From: Hysterangium stoloniferum
Lineage: Eukaryota > Basidiomycota > Agaricomycetes > Hysterangiales > Hysterangiaceae
Reading direction: 5' to 3'
Length of the DNA: 64,000 nucleotides
NCBI GenBank assembly: GCA_015178975.1
Contig: WHVD01000008.1
Location: 496,001-560,000 of the forward strand
Both the position numbers and the translations under genes were made by a program. Below the pieces are notes generated by a model that did no database searches, was not told where the DNA came from, and saw only the letters and a list, made by a program, of their open reading frames with translations. Below are positions 10,831 to 22,373 of this stretch, in pieces; the first letter of the stretch is position 1, and the number at the start of each line of letters is the position of its first letter.

Positions 10831-13800
10831 AGCTCAGATTGACATGGAAAGTTGTTCAGATGAAAACATAGGCTTAAAATTATGCAGATTCACTGTAGTG
10901 TAGTCACTACTCCCTTCTTTAGGGTAGATGTCCCATTGTCTAGTCATAGCATTGGGTTTCCCACCAAGGCAGCTGGGATGGAATCGGATTACCATATTAA
11001 AGTTGGACAGGTATTCAGACCAGTGGGCTTGCTGGTGGGTCAATAGTTTAGTGGTGGAAAAATAGACCAAATTCTTGTGGTCAGTAATTATGTCTATTGG
11101 GATTCCAGATTCTTCTAGATAATGTCGTCACATCTTAAATGCTTCAAAAATTGCAGGTAGTTCCTTGTCATGAACATCATAATTGAGCTCAGGAGCTGAG
11201 AATGTCCAAGACAAAAGGCAACTGGGTGGACCTTTCCATCAGCGTCCAGAATGGACAAAATAGCAGTGAGCATATAATCTGAGGCATCAGTTTCCACAAT
11301 GATTTGGATGTCAGGTTTCCAGTGTGACAAAATTGGAGCAGACATGAACACACTTTTTAAATCATGGAATGCTGGTGAAATTCCAAGGGGCATCTTTTCA
11401 GGTAAGATGGTTGAGATGAATGGTGATTTTTGAATAATTGTGAATAAAACACTGATAGAAATTGGCAAAGCCGAGAAAGGAGTGAATATCCTTAACCTTT
11501 CAGGACTCCAGCCAATCTTGGATGACTTGAATTTTAGCATTGTCCATGTAGAGTCCATCAGGACCCATCATGAAACCTAAATATTCAACTGTATCAACAT
11601 CAAAGGCACATTTCTTACCATTTGCAAAAAGACCATTCTTTTGGAGTCTTTGGAGAACTTTGTGGACATGTTCATCATGAAGTGTGGGATCTTTGGAAAA
11701 TATGAGGATGTCATCAAGACATCAAGATAGACAATGATGTAGACATCAAGTAGGTCAGAACAAATGACATTGACAAATTATTGAAAAACTGAGGGTGTGT
11801 TGGTAAGCCCGAAGGGCATAACCAACCACTCAAAAGAGCCATAGCAGGTTCAGAAAGCTGTTTTCTACTCATCTCCTTCAGCGATCTGAACTAAATGATA
11901 GGCATTTTTCAGGTCTATCTTAGTGTAGATTTGGGCCTTCCAAGGGGCATCAAGTAAGTCAGAAATTAATGGTAATGGGTACTTATCTTTCCAAGTGATT
12001 GCATTGAGCCCTCTGAAATCAATGCAGAGTTGTAGGGATCCATCTTTTTTTCTAACAAACAGGATGGGGGCTCCAAAAGGAGACTTTGAGGGTCAGATAA
12101 AACTATAGCTAAATGTTCATTGAGGAAATCCCAGATTACTGAGAGTTCAGATTGCGAAAGGGGATATACTGGGCCCAGGGGTGGATTTGCTCCTCCTTCA
12201 ATATCAATTTTCAACTCATATGATCTGTGAGGGGAAAGCCAATCAACCTTTTGCTTACTAAAAACGTCTTTAAAATTGTGATATTTTTTCAGAACTAGGT
12301 CTGCGATAGGTTCAGACACCAGGGTTGCAAAATGTCTGGTGGTTTTGTCAATTTTTAGCCTGACAGAAAATGCTTGGGATCCTTCCAGCATGGTTGCTCT
12401 AACAAATGCTGTGGCATTAATAAAGGAGATGGAAGGGAATTCCTTTGAGCTCAGATTTGCTACAGGGGCCAGAGTAGATGGAACAGTCATGTTGAATGCC
12501 TTGAATGTCCAGAACATGATACTGCCCAATACCCAGTCAATCAATGGATTGAATTGGGTGAGCCAGTTGTGTCCTAGGACTACTGAGCAACTCGAGTCCA
12601 ACTGCATTACAGAAAGTAACTGTCTGAAATGTTCCACATGGGAACTGGAGTTGGAGATTGCATGCTTGGGAAATGACAGAGTTTGAAGTTCCATTGAAAA
12701 GTCAGAGAGGGATCAGATCTACAGAGTGAGTTTTTATTCAGTGTTTTCAGGCAAAATTTATATCTATAAAACAATGGGTTGAGCTGGAATCTACAAGAGC
12801 TCAAAAAATGAGGCTCCTGAGGACTTCCAAAGTAAGATCTATAAACAAGGAATTGGGGTTGTAAAGAGCAGATGCATTAAGATGGAAAGTCTCTGGTGTG
12901 TGGGTAGATTCAATGCAACTCTCTATCTGCACAGAGTCTGGAGAGTTGCTTATTCTTTTTTCAACTTGGGGGCTGGCTTGTCAGTTGGCTGAGAAGTCGA
13001 AGTGGAATTCACAGAGTAAGCTTTGGTTGCTTTGGGGCAGTTGGCTGGCTACATGGTGTCTGGGATCGGCACACAACAAACAGAGATTATTGTCCATGTG
13101 ATGTTGTTTCTCCTGTGGCATGAGTTTTCCATCAGAACCAAGTTTGCCAGTAAGGTTGGGCTTTCCAGGGGTTTGTTACTTGCCGGATTGCTGACCTTTG
13201 CCCTTATTGCCTTGATTGTTGTTTGAACCCTTGTTATCAGGCTTCTGGTTGGATTTGTTGTCATTACTACTGGTGTTTTGAGTTCAATATTTATTGTTGG
13301 TGGACTTATTATCAGGGTTTTTGTTGGATTTCTCTGGCAGGTTTTCACAGTTAATTTCTGAACATCTTTCCCAATAATGAGCATCTGCATTTTGAGCCTT
13401 AAGATGCATGAGTGCCAATGTCTTCAGCTTTCTGGTTTCACCTTTAGATACTTCATCTTTGAGATGAGATGGAAGTCTGGAGTAGAACTGGTAACCAAGG
13501 GCAGGGTCACCCCAGTCACAATGTTGTTGAATTGTATGATGTAGTCAGTGATCTATTGGTTTTCCTTCATCTTGAGATTAGAGTGTCGTTTCAGCATCTC
13601 CGACTTGATCATATGTATGGGCCAAAGTTGGTTTCAAGTTCCTTAATGAAAGCATTCCAATCATGGAGCCAGTTGGGGTCCTTGGTAGTGAGACTGGAGA
13701 ATGCAGGTTCAAACCAAGCTGCTGCAGAGTCCTTGAGGTATGAGAGGGCAAAATTTACCTTTTGGGAGTCCAATTCGAAGACAGCCAGGCAATCCTGGAA

Positions 13801-14216
13801 ATTGAATCGACACTGCATAAAGAAGGTCAATCGTTTTTTCAAGTTTTGACAGGTGAAAGGTTTGGGTTTATTGACTCGGGATTGCAAAGCATCCTTACTT
13901 TTTCTGGAGTTTGCCTTTAGGTATTCCATAAGGGATTCCAGGGTTTGACAGGAGTTCGGCTGAGTCTTTAACAGGTGGGTCTACCAGATCCTCATGAATG
14001 TCAAAATCCACTGGTTATGTGCTTCATCATCATCATCACTGGCAACTTCTATGAACCAGAGTCTGTTGGAATTGTCTGGTGGGGATGCTGTTGCTTTAGC
14101 AGTGTACAGGAATGGGGACTGAAGTGTTGAAGGTTCTGCTTCACCAGTCGGCTTGGCATCTTTCTTCTTCGGAGGCATAGTAGACAGATCTGTGAATTTG
14201 AAAAATCAGAATATAC

Positions 14217-15086
14217 TGTTAAGTTGCATGCTGCAAGGTCAGGAGTCTGATGGGGGATGTGGCTTTAGCTTATGTGCTGTGCCCTCACAAAGGTACCATC
14301 AGTTGTCTTTAAATTCCAAGTGTGCAGGGACTTATCTATCGGAAAGCCAAACAGTGAGTGTGTTAGAGTAAACTGCAAGCTGGGGAATTACAGTATGAGA
14401 CTCTCTATGTAGGTACTAAGTAACTTAGATAGAGCGGTGTAGAATAAACCAGTGATATAGCTGGGCTTCCAGTTGAGGTTTCTACCCCTCAACTGGACTA
14501 ACTATATACTGTACTACATGGTCTGTGCAACTGTCTGTAGGACTATCTGCTCAGGAACTATCTAATAATAACTATCACATGATGTGAACCAGTTGAATCT
14601 ATACAGACACAAAACAAGATATGAGGTCATAGCTAATTGTATATACTCATATTCTAACAGAGTGGACTGTCAGGTCTCTGGATTGATCAAGGGCAGAGGG
14701 GGAGAGAGAGAGTTGGAAGTCCTAGAGAAGAGTGAAGAACTAGTAGGAGTAACTTAGTTGATATTCTGATTGCCCTGTAACTACTTTACAGTTTGGTATA
14801 TATATGGGTTTCTGGCATCTTGCAGTACTAATGAGGAGACAAAGGACTACTTAAAATAGAACAAGGCTGTTACTTAATTGGGAATATGACAGGTATGGGT
14901 TTCTGAGGTTCCGAGAATACATATTGGGATGAAAAGACATGACATATTCAGAACATACAGACATACTATTCGGGACACAAGAAGACAGCCTAAAAAGGAA
15001 GTTCAGTATCCAATGGGTATCCAAGAATGTGGGGCAATGTCAGATGACTCAGAGGTCCTACAGGATTCCGAGCACAGCTTGTAATA
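14217..15086 (-). repeat. 5' LTR of the gypsy fossil
   Basis: Reading minus from about 15086 (decayed start) through a TATATATA box near 14800 to the CTTAACA end at 14217, this has the same architecture as the solo LTRs: upstream part, TATA box, then the CATAAGCTAAAGCC signature shortly before the end. Its upstream part (14796-15086) matches 6916-7206. The Gag start lies about 40 bp beyond the LTR, a very short leader. The high-coordinate edge is approximate. Confidence 0.7.
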
Positions 15087-15299
15087 ATTGGATATGAAGC
15101 ACTCAACAAGTTATCTGTTCACTGGGCAACCACAGTGCTGGGTGGGGATAAATATCATGATATACATTCTCCAACTTTAGTGATGGAAATCGTTCAAAAT
15201 TTAAATGTTTGGATATCATACATTCCCAAAATCCTGACTGTGATATTGTCATTTGACCTCAGACCAGAGATGCTGGTATTCAAAAGCAATTAAACTGTG

Positions 15300-16730
15300 G
15301 TTGTGACTGTGGATGGAATTTACATCATGTAACATGCAATATATTGTCCACACTTATTCATTATAGGAATGGGATTATGTATCATATTTGTGGGACACAT
15401 CTTCACCAATAACCCACTCATAGACTCCATCTTCTGGCCAATGAACAATCTCAGCTCTGCAGAATATTTCAGGAACATTCCAATCTGGGCTCACTATGGT
15501 TAGCTGTTGGTATTCCTGGAATTTCTGGTCCAGGTAAATCTGTCACAGAGATATCTCCATGAGGTTGGACCAACTACACAATCCTTGCACTTCAAACATC
15601 TTGGATGGAGCTACAGTACAAGTAATGCTAGATGTTGTTCAGTGTGATGCTGTCCATGGATTTGTCTCTGATGCTGCACATGGCTATCAGAGAATGAGTG
15701 ATTGGGTGCTTATAATATTATTTGTATATTCTCAACATCTTTATTGTTGGGTTCCGGTTCTCTTCTCAGAAGCTAATGGCATCACTTCCAATCATTATCA
15801 ACTACACTTTCTAATGCTGTGTCAGAGTATTGCCTCTCAATGTCAGAAGCAGGGACACCAATTAACTGATGAAATGTTTCCATGTGTTGTTGATTTCAGT
15901 CCAGCTCAGGGAAATGGCTTTTGGAGGCATTTATTCAGTTTTGGTCAACCATGGAAGGCAATACACAAAATAATGAGGAATTAACTAAGGTAGCAAACTC
16001 ACTTTTGAAAGGATGCTATCAGCATTTTCATACTGGCATCACCTGTCTCAAAAGGATTAGTGGTGTGGTACAGCCCCAGCTAAAGGACACTTTGAATCAC
16101 ATGCTCTAAGTTTATTAGAGGCCATCAATGCAGAGGCCTTTAAAGCACATACTGCAGCACTTATATGTGACTTTGGGACTATGAAGCCTTGGACTAAGAA
16201 TGCTCATTGGTTAAGATGAACTAAAGTTTACTGAAATCCAACTTCTAAAAGATTTCAAAATGATGGTCATCTACCAGATGCTGCTAAGGCACTTAGCCTT
16301 GGTACCAATGGAAAAAAAACTCCTGTTGGTTGGATACTTCTCTTGAACTCATATACCAGGCAGTTGATCACCATTGGCAAGCATTATGTCAAAATGTTTC
16401 ACAACTGGATACTCAGTTATTACTCTCATTTTTATACCATATTTTTGAAGATTGTTTAATTACGGTTGGTGAGGTATTCAATGGTCAAGAAGATATATTG
16501 ATTTCTACCAAATGTGATCAATTATGTGAACAACTCCTTCAAAAGAGGTTTATCAAAGCAATTAATAAGCCTGATATTCTTATGGGTTGGTTTGAGGAGA
16601 GTCTTATAGCCATTCTTGTGATAAGAGAACACTCCCATTTCTTGAAGCCCAAATAATCCAACTCTACTCTTGTAAAGCCCAACAAGAGGCCCATTATCAA
16701 CTCACCAGCCTGCCAAAGACATGGTGGCCT
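15300..16730 (+). pseudogene. Decayed DNA-transposase-like gene
   Basis: Plus-strand pieces at 15559-15984, 15921-16109 and 16330-16656 look like parts of one protein: DAVHGFVSDAAHGY, YCWVPVLFSEANGITSNHY, a VVDFSPAQGNGF stretch, and LLKGCYQHFHTGITCLKRISGVV. I recall closely similar wording in large repetitive Agaricomycete proteins thought to be cut-and-paste transposases (the HGFVSDAAHGY and DFS-A motifs are their hallmark). The exact superfamily (MULE-like or another) cannot be settled here. Frame shifts separate the pieces, so the copy is dead. An inverted repeat of about 55 bp (16733-16790 and 17549-17605) lies just downstream and could be a remnant of its ends. Confidence 0.5.
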
Positions 16731-16732
16731 TG

Positions 16733-17605
16733 ATCAGAATGGTATGTGAACTTGTTTGATATTTGGATAACCTCTTACAGATGTGTTTTAAATAGCTCAA
16801 CAGCTCAACAGCTAAATAACCATGCTACTCAACCTTTGCACAAGCACCTCTTGTAAGTTTCCAAATCCAAATTCACCTTCAATTGTCTTATATAATGCAT
16901 GTTAATCACATTTAGACCTGGTTTGGGTGCCTTTGCACAACATGGGAAGTATTACTATCCTGTGTGGCTAATTTGACTTGATCATTATTCTGATCCCAAA
17001 AGATGGTATGTAATATGGTGGCAACACAATCACTATCATAATCTGTCTCCAAGAGTTTCATATAGCATGGGCCAGAATTTAGTGAAGGCAGTGAACCAGA
17101 CACTCAAAAATCTCATATTTTCTCTCTAAATAGACCAAAACCCTGACCAGCTCAGAAGAGCAAAGCAGAGGGAATGTGTGAGGAAGCTTTGTTTGAGAAG
17201 CAGTCTGAAAGAATACTCAGAAAACAACCCAGTTTGAATTATGTATAAAGAGACTTAATGGTATACAATATTTTAATGCAAATAAACAGAGTTTCTGTAT
17301 ATATAATTTGCATCTTAAGAGCATATAACACAATATAGAGCATTTCACACATAATATTTGACATTTTTTAGAGCCTCTGTCATCCATAAGTAAAGTTGTT
17401 ATTCAATGTGCCAAAATAGAAAGGGAATGGTGGTTTTTCTATAAAGAGAAGTTTAAATGCCCTGTGATATATGTAACACCATATTCAGATTGGATTGCAA
17501 ATACTATTTCTACATGTATATATAGACAGAGGAGTTATTTTAATATGTAAGAGGTTATCCAAATATCAAAACAAGTTCACATACAGTTCTGATTGAGGTC
17601 ACAAT
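16733..17605. repeat. Inverted repeat with ~55-bp arms
   Basis: The segment at 16733-16790 (containing GTATGTGAACTTGTTTGATA and a TTTGGATAACCTCTTACA stretch) recurs reverse complemented at 17549-17605 with few mismatches. The 760 bp between is AT-rich and holds short minus-strand frames of no recognised family. It may be the end of a foldback or DNA transposon. Confidence 0.6.
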
Positions 17606-18850
17606 GACAGTTGAATCTGAATCATATCACATTCATCACAAATGAATGGATTATTTCCAAGGTTACTAACCCTTCCTTCATGTTGACAACCAATATAGAC
17701 CAATTATGATATTGATCATAGTGAATGTAGTCATTGGTAAACCCCTGAGCTGTCTCCTCATTGCCATCACCAGTGTGTCCACAGTGACATGAGATTGGAA
17801 ATAGTGGAGTCCATATGCTTTTATTCCTGAACCAGAAGAGACTGAATATCAGATATTTCACTATCAATTTCAAGATCTGATACTTGTACTTTCATGTAAT
17901 ATGGGTTTAGTGAATGCAGTGAACCAGACACTCAAGAATCTCACATTTGCCTCTAAGGAGGATAACCCAAAACTTTAAAAGTTATTTATCCACTAAAGTG
18001 TATATATCTATATTGTTTGTTGTAAAATTAATATTTAAGCAAATTCAGTCTATCAGATGACATTCTGGAGAATAAGGAAATATTAATATTTATCTTGTAT
18101 CTAACAAAAGTTAGTCAAACAAACATATATAGATTATCCTTTTGGGGATAAATTCCACAACATGGATTGGTTGGCCAGATAGTTCTGGTTAACTTTCTAA
18201 ACCAAATAAATTTAAATTATATGAACTATATTTGAAAGTTTGCATAATATACAAGAGAATGCATTTCATCCCAAATATTAAGTCATAACCCAAATAATTT
18301 TGGTTAACTATAATGTTTGTGGACATTTTAAAAGTCACAGAGATACTAGAGAATGCATCTCATCCCAAAGATTAGGTAACAACCCAGATAATCTTGTATA
18401 ACCATGACATTTCTGCATATTTTAAAAGAGCATACGTACAAGTCTTAAAGATCAAATTTTGGGGTAATGAAATATAAACCCCTAAAACATGTAGTCATAG
18501 CCAGAGGAAGTAGTCTCACTTAAAAATATGAGGAGTTTTTCATAAAATTTTGTATATTCAATGAATTTTGACTGTCCTCCTAAATAGACCAAAATTCTGA
18601 TTAGCTCAGAAGTACAAAGCAGAGTGAATGGGTGAGGAAGTTATGTTTCAGAGGCAGCCTGAAAGAGTACTCAGAAAATGACCCAGGATGAATTATTAAA
18701 GAAAATGGAGGTATGGTAAACCCTAACCCTAACCCTAATAACAAAGTTTTTTGTAGATAATATTCACTTTTAAGAGCATATAACACAATATAGAGCATTT
18801 CACACATAGTATTTGATGTTTTTTAGAGCCTCTCATCCACAAGTACAGTT
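17105..18850. repeat. Direct repeat pair of ~290 bp (17.1 and 18.55 kb)
   Basis: 17105-17400 and 18545-18850 are imperfect direct repeats sharing AATAGACCAAAA, a TGAAAGA-TACTCAGAAAA block and AGAGCATATAACACAATATA. A third short piece of the same family (GTGAACCAGACACTCAAGAA) lies near 17910. The second full copy carries telomere-like hexamers where the first has plain AT-rich sequence. No coding potential is seen. Confidence 0.7.
18719..18738. repeat. Interstitial telomere-like tract, AACCCT x3
   Basis: Three perfect AACCCT hexamers plus AA, the complement of TTAGGG, the usual basidiomycete telomere repeat. The tract is internal, within the second copy of a dispersed repeat. Confidence 0.85.
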
Positions 18851-18861
18851 GTTTCAGTGTT

Positions 18862-18899
18862 GTGGCAGTTACCTTCCTAATTAGGAAGGTAACTGCCAC
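18862..18899. repeat. 38-bp perfect palindrome
   Basis: Two 19-bp half sites, GTGGCAGTTACCTTCCTAA and its exact reverse complement, meet without a spacer. It can form a cruciform and lies at the boundary between the transposon-rich zone and the gene zone. Confidence 0.95.
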
Positions 18900-20292
18900 G
18901 ACATGCAAGTTTTTCATGTAAACCTAGAACCCATGTCATTTAGAAGTTACATTTTATTATTTAAGACTTACATAATAAGTTTATTTGAGAATTAATACCA
19001 CTCAAGGAAGGGCTAAAACTAAGTAATGTGCCAATTAAAGTGGTGCACAAGGCATATTTCACCAGGAAAATGCACACCAGATGTAACAGTTCTCATGTTT
19101 TGATGATATAATGTCAAATATAATTTTATTTTGGCTGCGCGGCACTTTCCTATAGCCCCTTCAGATACGCGCTGTGTCCAGTTTGAAGTTAATTCAGCAG
19201 GATTACAAAATGTGACGCTAATAGGCATGCTACAAAGTAATATCCACAGCAAGGTAAATGATTCAATAGGCGGAAAAGTCAGTCATCTGATGTAGACCTG
19301 TGAGCTAATTCACAACCTTGCTTATGTGAGCAACGTTTGCGTTAGGGTGTGACGGGCAATGACCATCAATTATAAGGTGGCAACCTATTAGTGTAGAGTC
19401 CGGGCTCTGTCGAGCATTGGTGTGGGAGCTATTGAAGTAGTGCTGTTCCTAGACCGAATAACTTTCCGTTTGTCTGAGTGAGGTAACGGATAAGAACTAA
19501 ATGGAGCTTACATAACCCGAACTACGCGTTGATTCCCGCCCGCAATGGCCCGAGCTCTAATACTCGCTATCCCAAATGAAAAGTCAGCAGGAATACAGCT
19601 GGAAAATTTCGACATCTCAGTAAACGTCCATCTCTGACGGCAGTCAAGCCGCGTGGTAATAATCGACTGATTACTCAATACAGAACACCACGTTGATTTT
19701 CTGTAAGTTTTCTGACCTAATGCAACTTGAAGGCCCGGAAGAAGGTCCCAGGCACCTCCTGATCGCCGGGTTAACCCTACCATATGGCCTATGCCCGTGC
19801 TGAACGAGAAAACGCCTTATGGACATAATTGAACTTGTGTAGGAGCTGTAAGGGAAGTGACATAAAGCGAGCATTGTAATTGGACGAGAACAGCCGCAAT
19901 CGAATGCTTCAACCTGTAGTGTAATCGGGCCGGCTCACCCTTTCATTTGTTACATCGGGTGAAAGAACGCTGCCACATGAAGATCCGCGATTGGCTCTGT
20001 GTTCCTGCCGGGAGTACCCGTGGTGTGTTTCATTGGTTGGTGATCCTGTAGTGGAGACTTCCATTTTGTACTTCATGCTCACCTGCTCCGCATTATGAAT
20101 CTATGCGCTGTATTATGCTCAAAAACGCACAGACCTTAATGATGCATCTCTATATTGGAAGAACTTAGCTGGCAGGTTGTTCGGTCCGGTTTACCGTTGC
20201 TTGATTTATAACACTTTTTGGGCAGGGACCATCGTATTTTAGCCTCCAACCACTACTTAAGGCTTCGTTGCAATTCCCACTCACGCCAACCT
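18900..20292. other. Region without an assignable gene
   Basis: Base composition becomes more balanced than in the repeats to the left. A minus-strand stretch around 19.5-19.87 kb keeps short open frames (for example MSIRRFLVQHGHRPYGRVNP) that could be exons of an unrecognised gene, but no domain or complete gene model could be supported. The final part before 20293 is the promoter region of the P450. Confidence 0.5.
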
Positions 20293-22373
20293 ATGAGCTT
20301 TGTATCTCCATCTCCAGCCGTGTTGCCATCGCTCAATGAAACTCTCATGGCCTTCTCATGGATAGGAATGGGGCTGTTTGTAGGCATTATTGTCTACAGC
20401 CTTACATTGGGTCGGAAGCCAAACTATGTGGGTCCCTAGATCAATCGTGATCATATACTGAATGTTCCCCAAGGATGCATTTCCTGCGGTCGGAGGCTCT
20501 GATATTTTTTCATCCTATAAATCCGCCATGGATGTAACGAAACATGGAAAGGACATGATACAGACGGGATACGATAAAGTGTGTACCCCAGAACTGATTC
20601 TGAAGCAATGATTTCCAATGTTCGAGCTGTCAATTCATAGTACAAATCAGGAATATTTCGAGTGTCACAACTAGATGGATGGCACATCATTGTATCTGGA
20701 TGAAAGTATATCAGTGAACTTGCCAGAGCACCGAATGATGTATTTTCAGTTACCGCTGCCTTGGAAGAGGTACGCAACCGCACTGTTTGGTTTCTCTCCT
20801 TCCTCACCTATTTGGTGCAGAGGTTATTCACCAAATATCTCCTTGGCCCGACGATAATCAGCAACCCTTACCATAACGAGCTCGTGCGAGTAAACCTGAC
20901 TCGAAGTCTGAGTGCCATATTCGCAGATGTGAAAGAAGAAATTGTGTTGGCCTTCAAAGATAACATCCCGCTTACAGAAGGTACATTTCTCACGATTGCG
21001 CATGAAGGACTCCATTACTGAAAGCTTTTATTTTTGGAGGGTGGACCAAAGTTGTCGTCCATCGAGTGATGACACAGATCGTCGCCCGTGCCTCCAACCG
21101 TGTCTTTGTTGGTGTACCCCTTTGTACGTTTAACGACTGTTAGGAATCTCTTTTCCTCAATCTCCTTATTTATTCCTCCAGGCCGCAATCCTGAATATCT
21201 CAACCTCTGTATAAATTATGCTTTGGACATTTCTCACGATCGTGAGGTACTCGACCGATTTCCTGGCTTCCTTCGACCGTAAGCCTGTCTGTGTCCTGCA
21301 TCTAGTAATGCTGCTCAATTTGGAAAACAGAATTGTAGGACGACTTACAGACGTCTCTAAAACGATTCGTTTAACGCAAAAGCATTTGGGGCCAATAATT
21401 GAGGAACGCCAAAGGAAAATCACCGAGTACGGTCCTGATTATCCTGATAAACCTGTTAGATTTTTTCAAGCTCCCCATTGCTTCTTTTATGTTGTTATAT
21501 TTTATAGGAAGATCTTTTGAGTTGGTTGATGGACGCTGCGGAAGGCGACGAACGATCGCCACACAAGCTCACAAACAGAATTATAATACTCAATTTTGCT
21601 GCTATTCATAGCAGTTCTACGGTATCTAGATTTGGTGTTTCTGACTGTTCCTACCTCTGATTATCTGATAATTCAGACATTCACGCATGCACTCTTCCAT
21701 CTCGCAGCCGAACCAAAATATCTCGCACCACTGCGAGATGAGGTCGAGACCATTGTCAAGGAGGAAGGATGGTCAAAGACCGCCATGTCGAAGATGCACA
21801 AATTAGATAGCTTTTTGAAGGAAAGTTTGCGGATGAATGGAAGCGCAGGTGAGTCATTTACCTCCGTCAGCAATTTTCTGTTTTCGTTTGACACATCATT
21901 TTAGTTATATTGACCAGGAAGGCATTGGTGGACTTCACGTTCTCTGACGGGACTGTCATACCCAAGGGCACGCTCATTTCTGCCGCTGCTACCCCCATGC
22001 ATTTGGATAATGAAATATACGCGGATGCTGGTGTCTTCAACGGCTTCAGATTCAGCGGTATAAACGGACAAGGAGTGGAAAGCCAATTTACTTCGACTAA
22101 TCCTGATTTCATTAACTTTGGACATGGCAGGCACGCGTGGTACGTCTGTTGTACATTGCCTGGAGAATATGTAATGATGTGTATTAATCATTTTTTCCAA
22201 GCCCTGGTCGATTTTTTGTTGCCAACGAACTCAAAGTCATGCTTGCATATACTGTCTTGAATTATGATGTTAAAATGGAGAAGGAAGGCGTGCGGCCCGC
22301 GAATCGATGGGCTGGACTCGGTTGTGTGCCTGATACTAAGGCGTCCGTCATGTTCCGCCGCCGCCAGACCTAA
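20293..22373 (+). pseudogene. Cytochrome P450 with one in-frame stop
   Basis: Eleven exons: 20293-20427, 20474-20578, 20641-20769, 20821-20980, 21040-21123, 21182-21278, 21331-21454, 21508-21621, 21677-21848, 21905-22139, 22202-22373. Together they make 508 codons, the normal length. The N-terminus has a membrane anchor (MAFSWIGMGLFVGIIVYSL). Family landmarks follow in order: LGPTIISNPYH, HLGPIIEERQRK, the I-helix region NFAAIHSSST, the ExxR motif ESLR, and the heme-binding FGHGRHACPGRF, whose cysteine codon is split by the last intron (TG|C). Heme-thiolate monooxygenases of this type are microsomal and rely on a P450 reductase. The set resembles basidiomycete ent-kaurene-oxidase-like/CYP512-type enzymes; the subfamily is uncertain. 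The only lesion is TGA at 20701-20703 (codon 101), where relatives have proline in VSGPK. It is either a recent pseudogene or an assembly error. Confidence 0.85.

Larger units (their letters stand above)
6908..15086 (-). mobile_element. Ty3/gypsy chromovirus fossil with nested insertions
   Basis: On the minus strand: 5' LTR (about 14217-15086), Gag from about 14178 (MPPKKKDAKPTGEAEPS; the retrotransposon-gag core lies near 13609-13929), a zinc-knuckle region near 13070, protease and reverse transcriptase from about 12700 to 11560, RNase H near 11560-11100, integrase in about 10830-9990, and a chromodomain ending near 9640 (YLVKWTGYEGTDKETSW). A purine-rich tract ending GGGGAGGTAT immediately precedes an upstream LTR part at 6908-7206, taken as the remains of the 3' LTR. 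The interval 7207-9482 holds an opposite-strand ORF and two solo LTRs, and a Tc1/mariner scrap sits near 10.4-10.8 kb. The element is broken in at least eight places. Joining 6908-7206 to this element is inference. Confidence 0.75.

Noticed and set aside
20761-21021. Alternative continuous ORF through the P450 middle (EEVRNRTVWFLSF...)
   Set aside because: The stretch 20770-20820 is an intron (GTACGC...GTGCAG); removing it restores the family sequence ALEERLFTKYLLGP.
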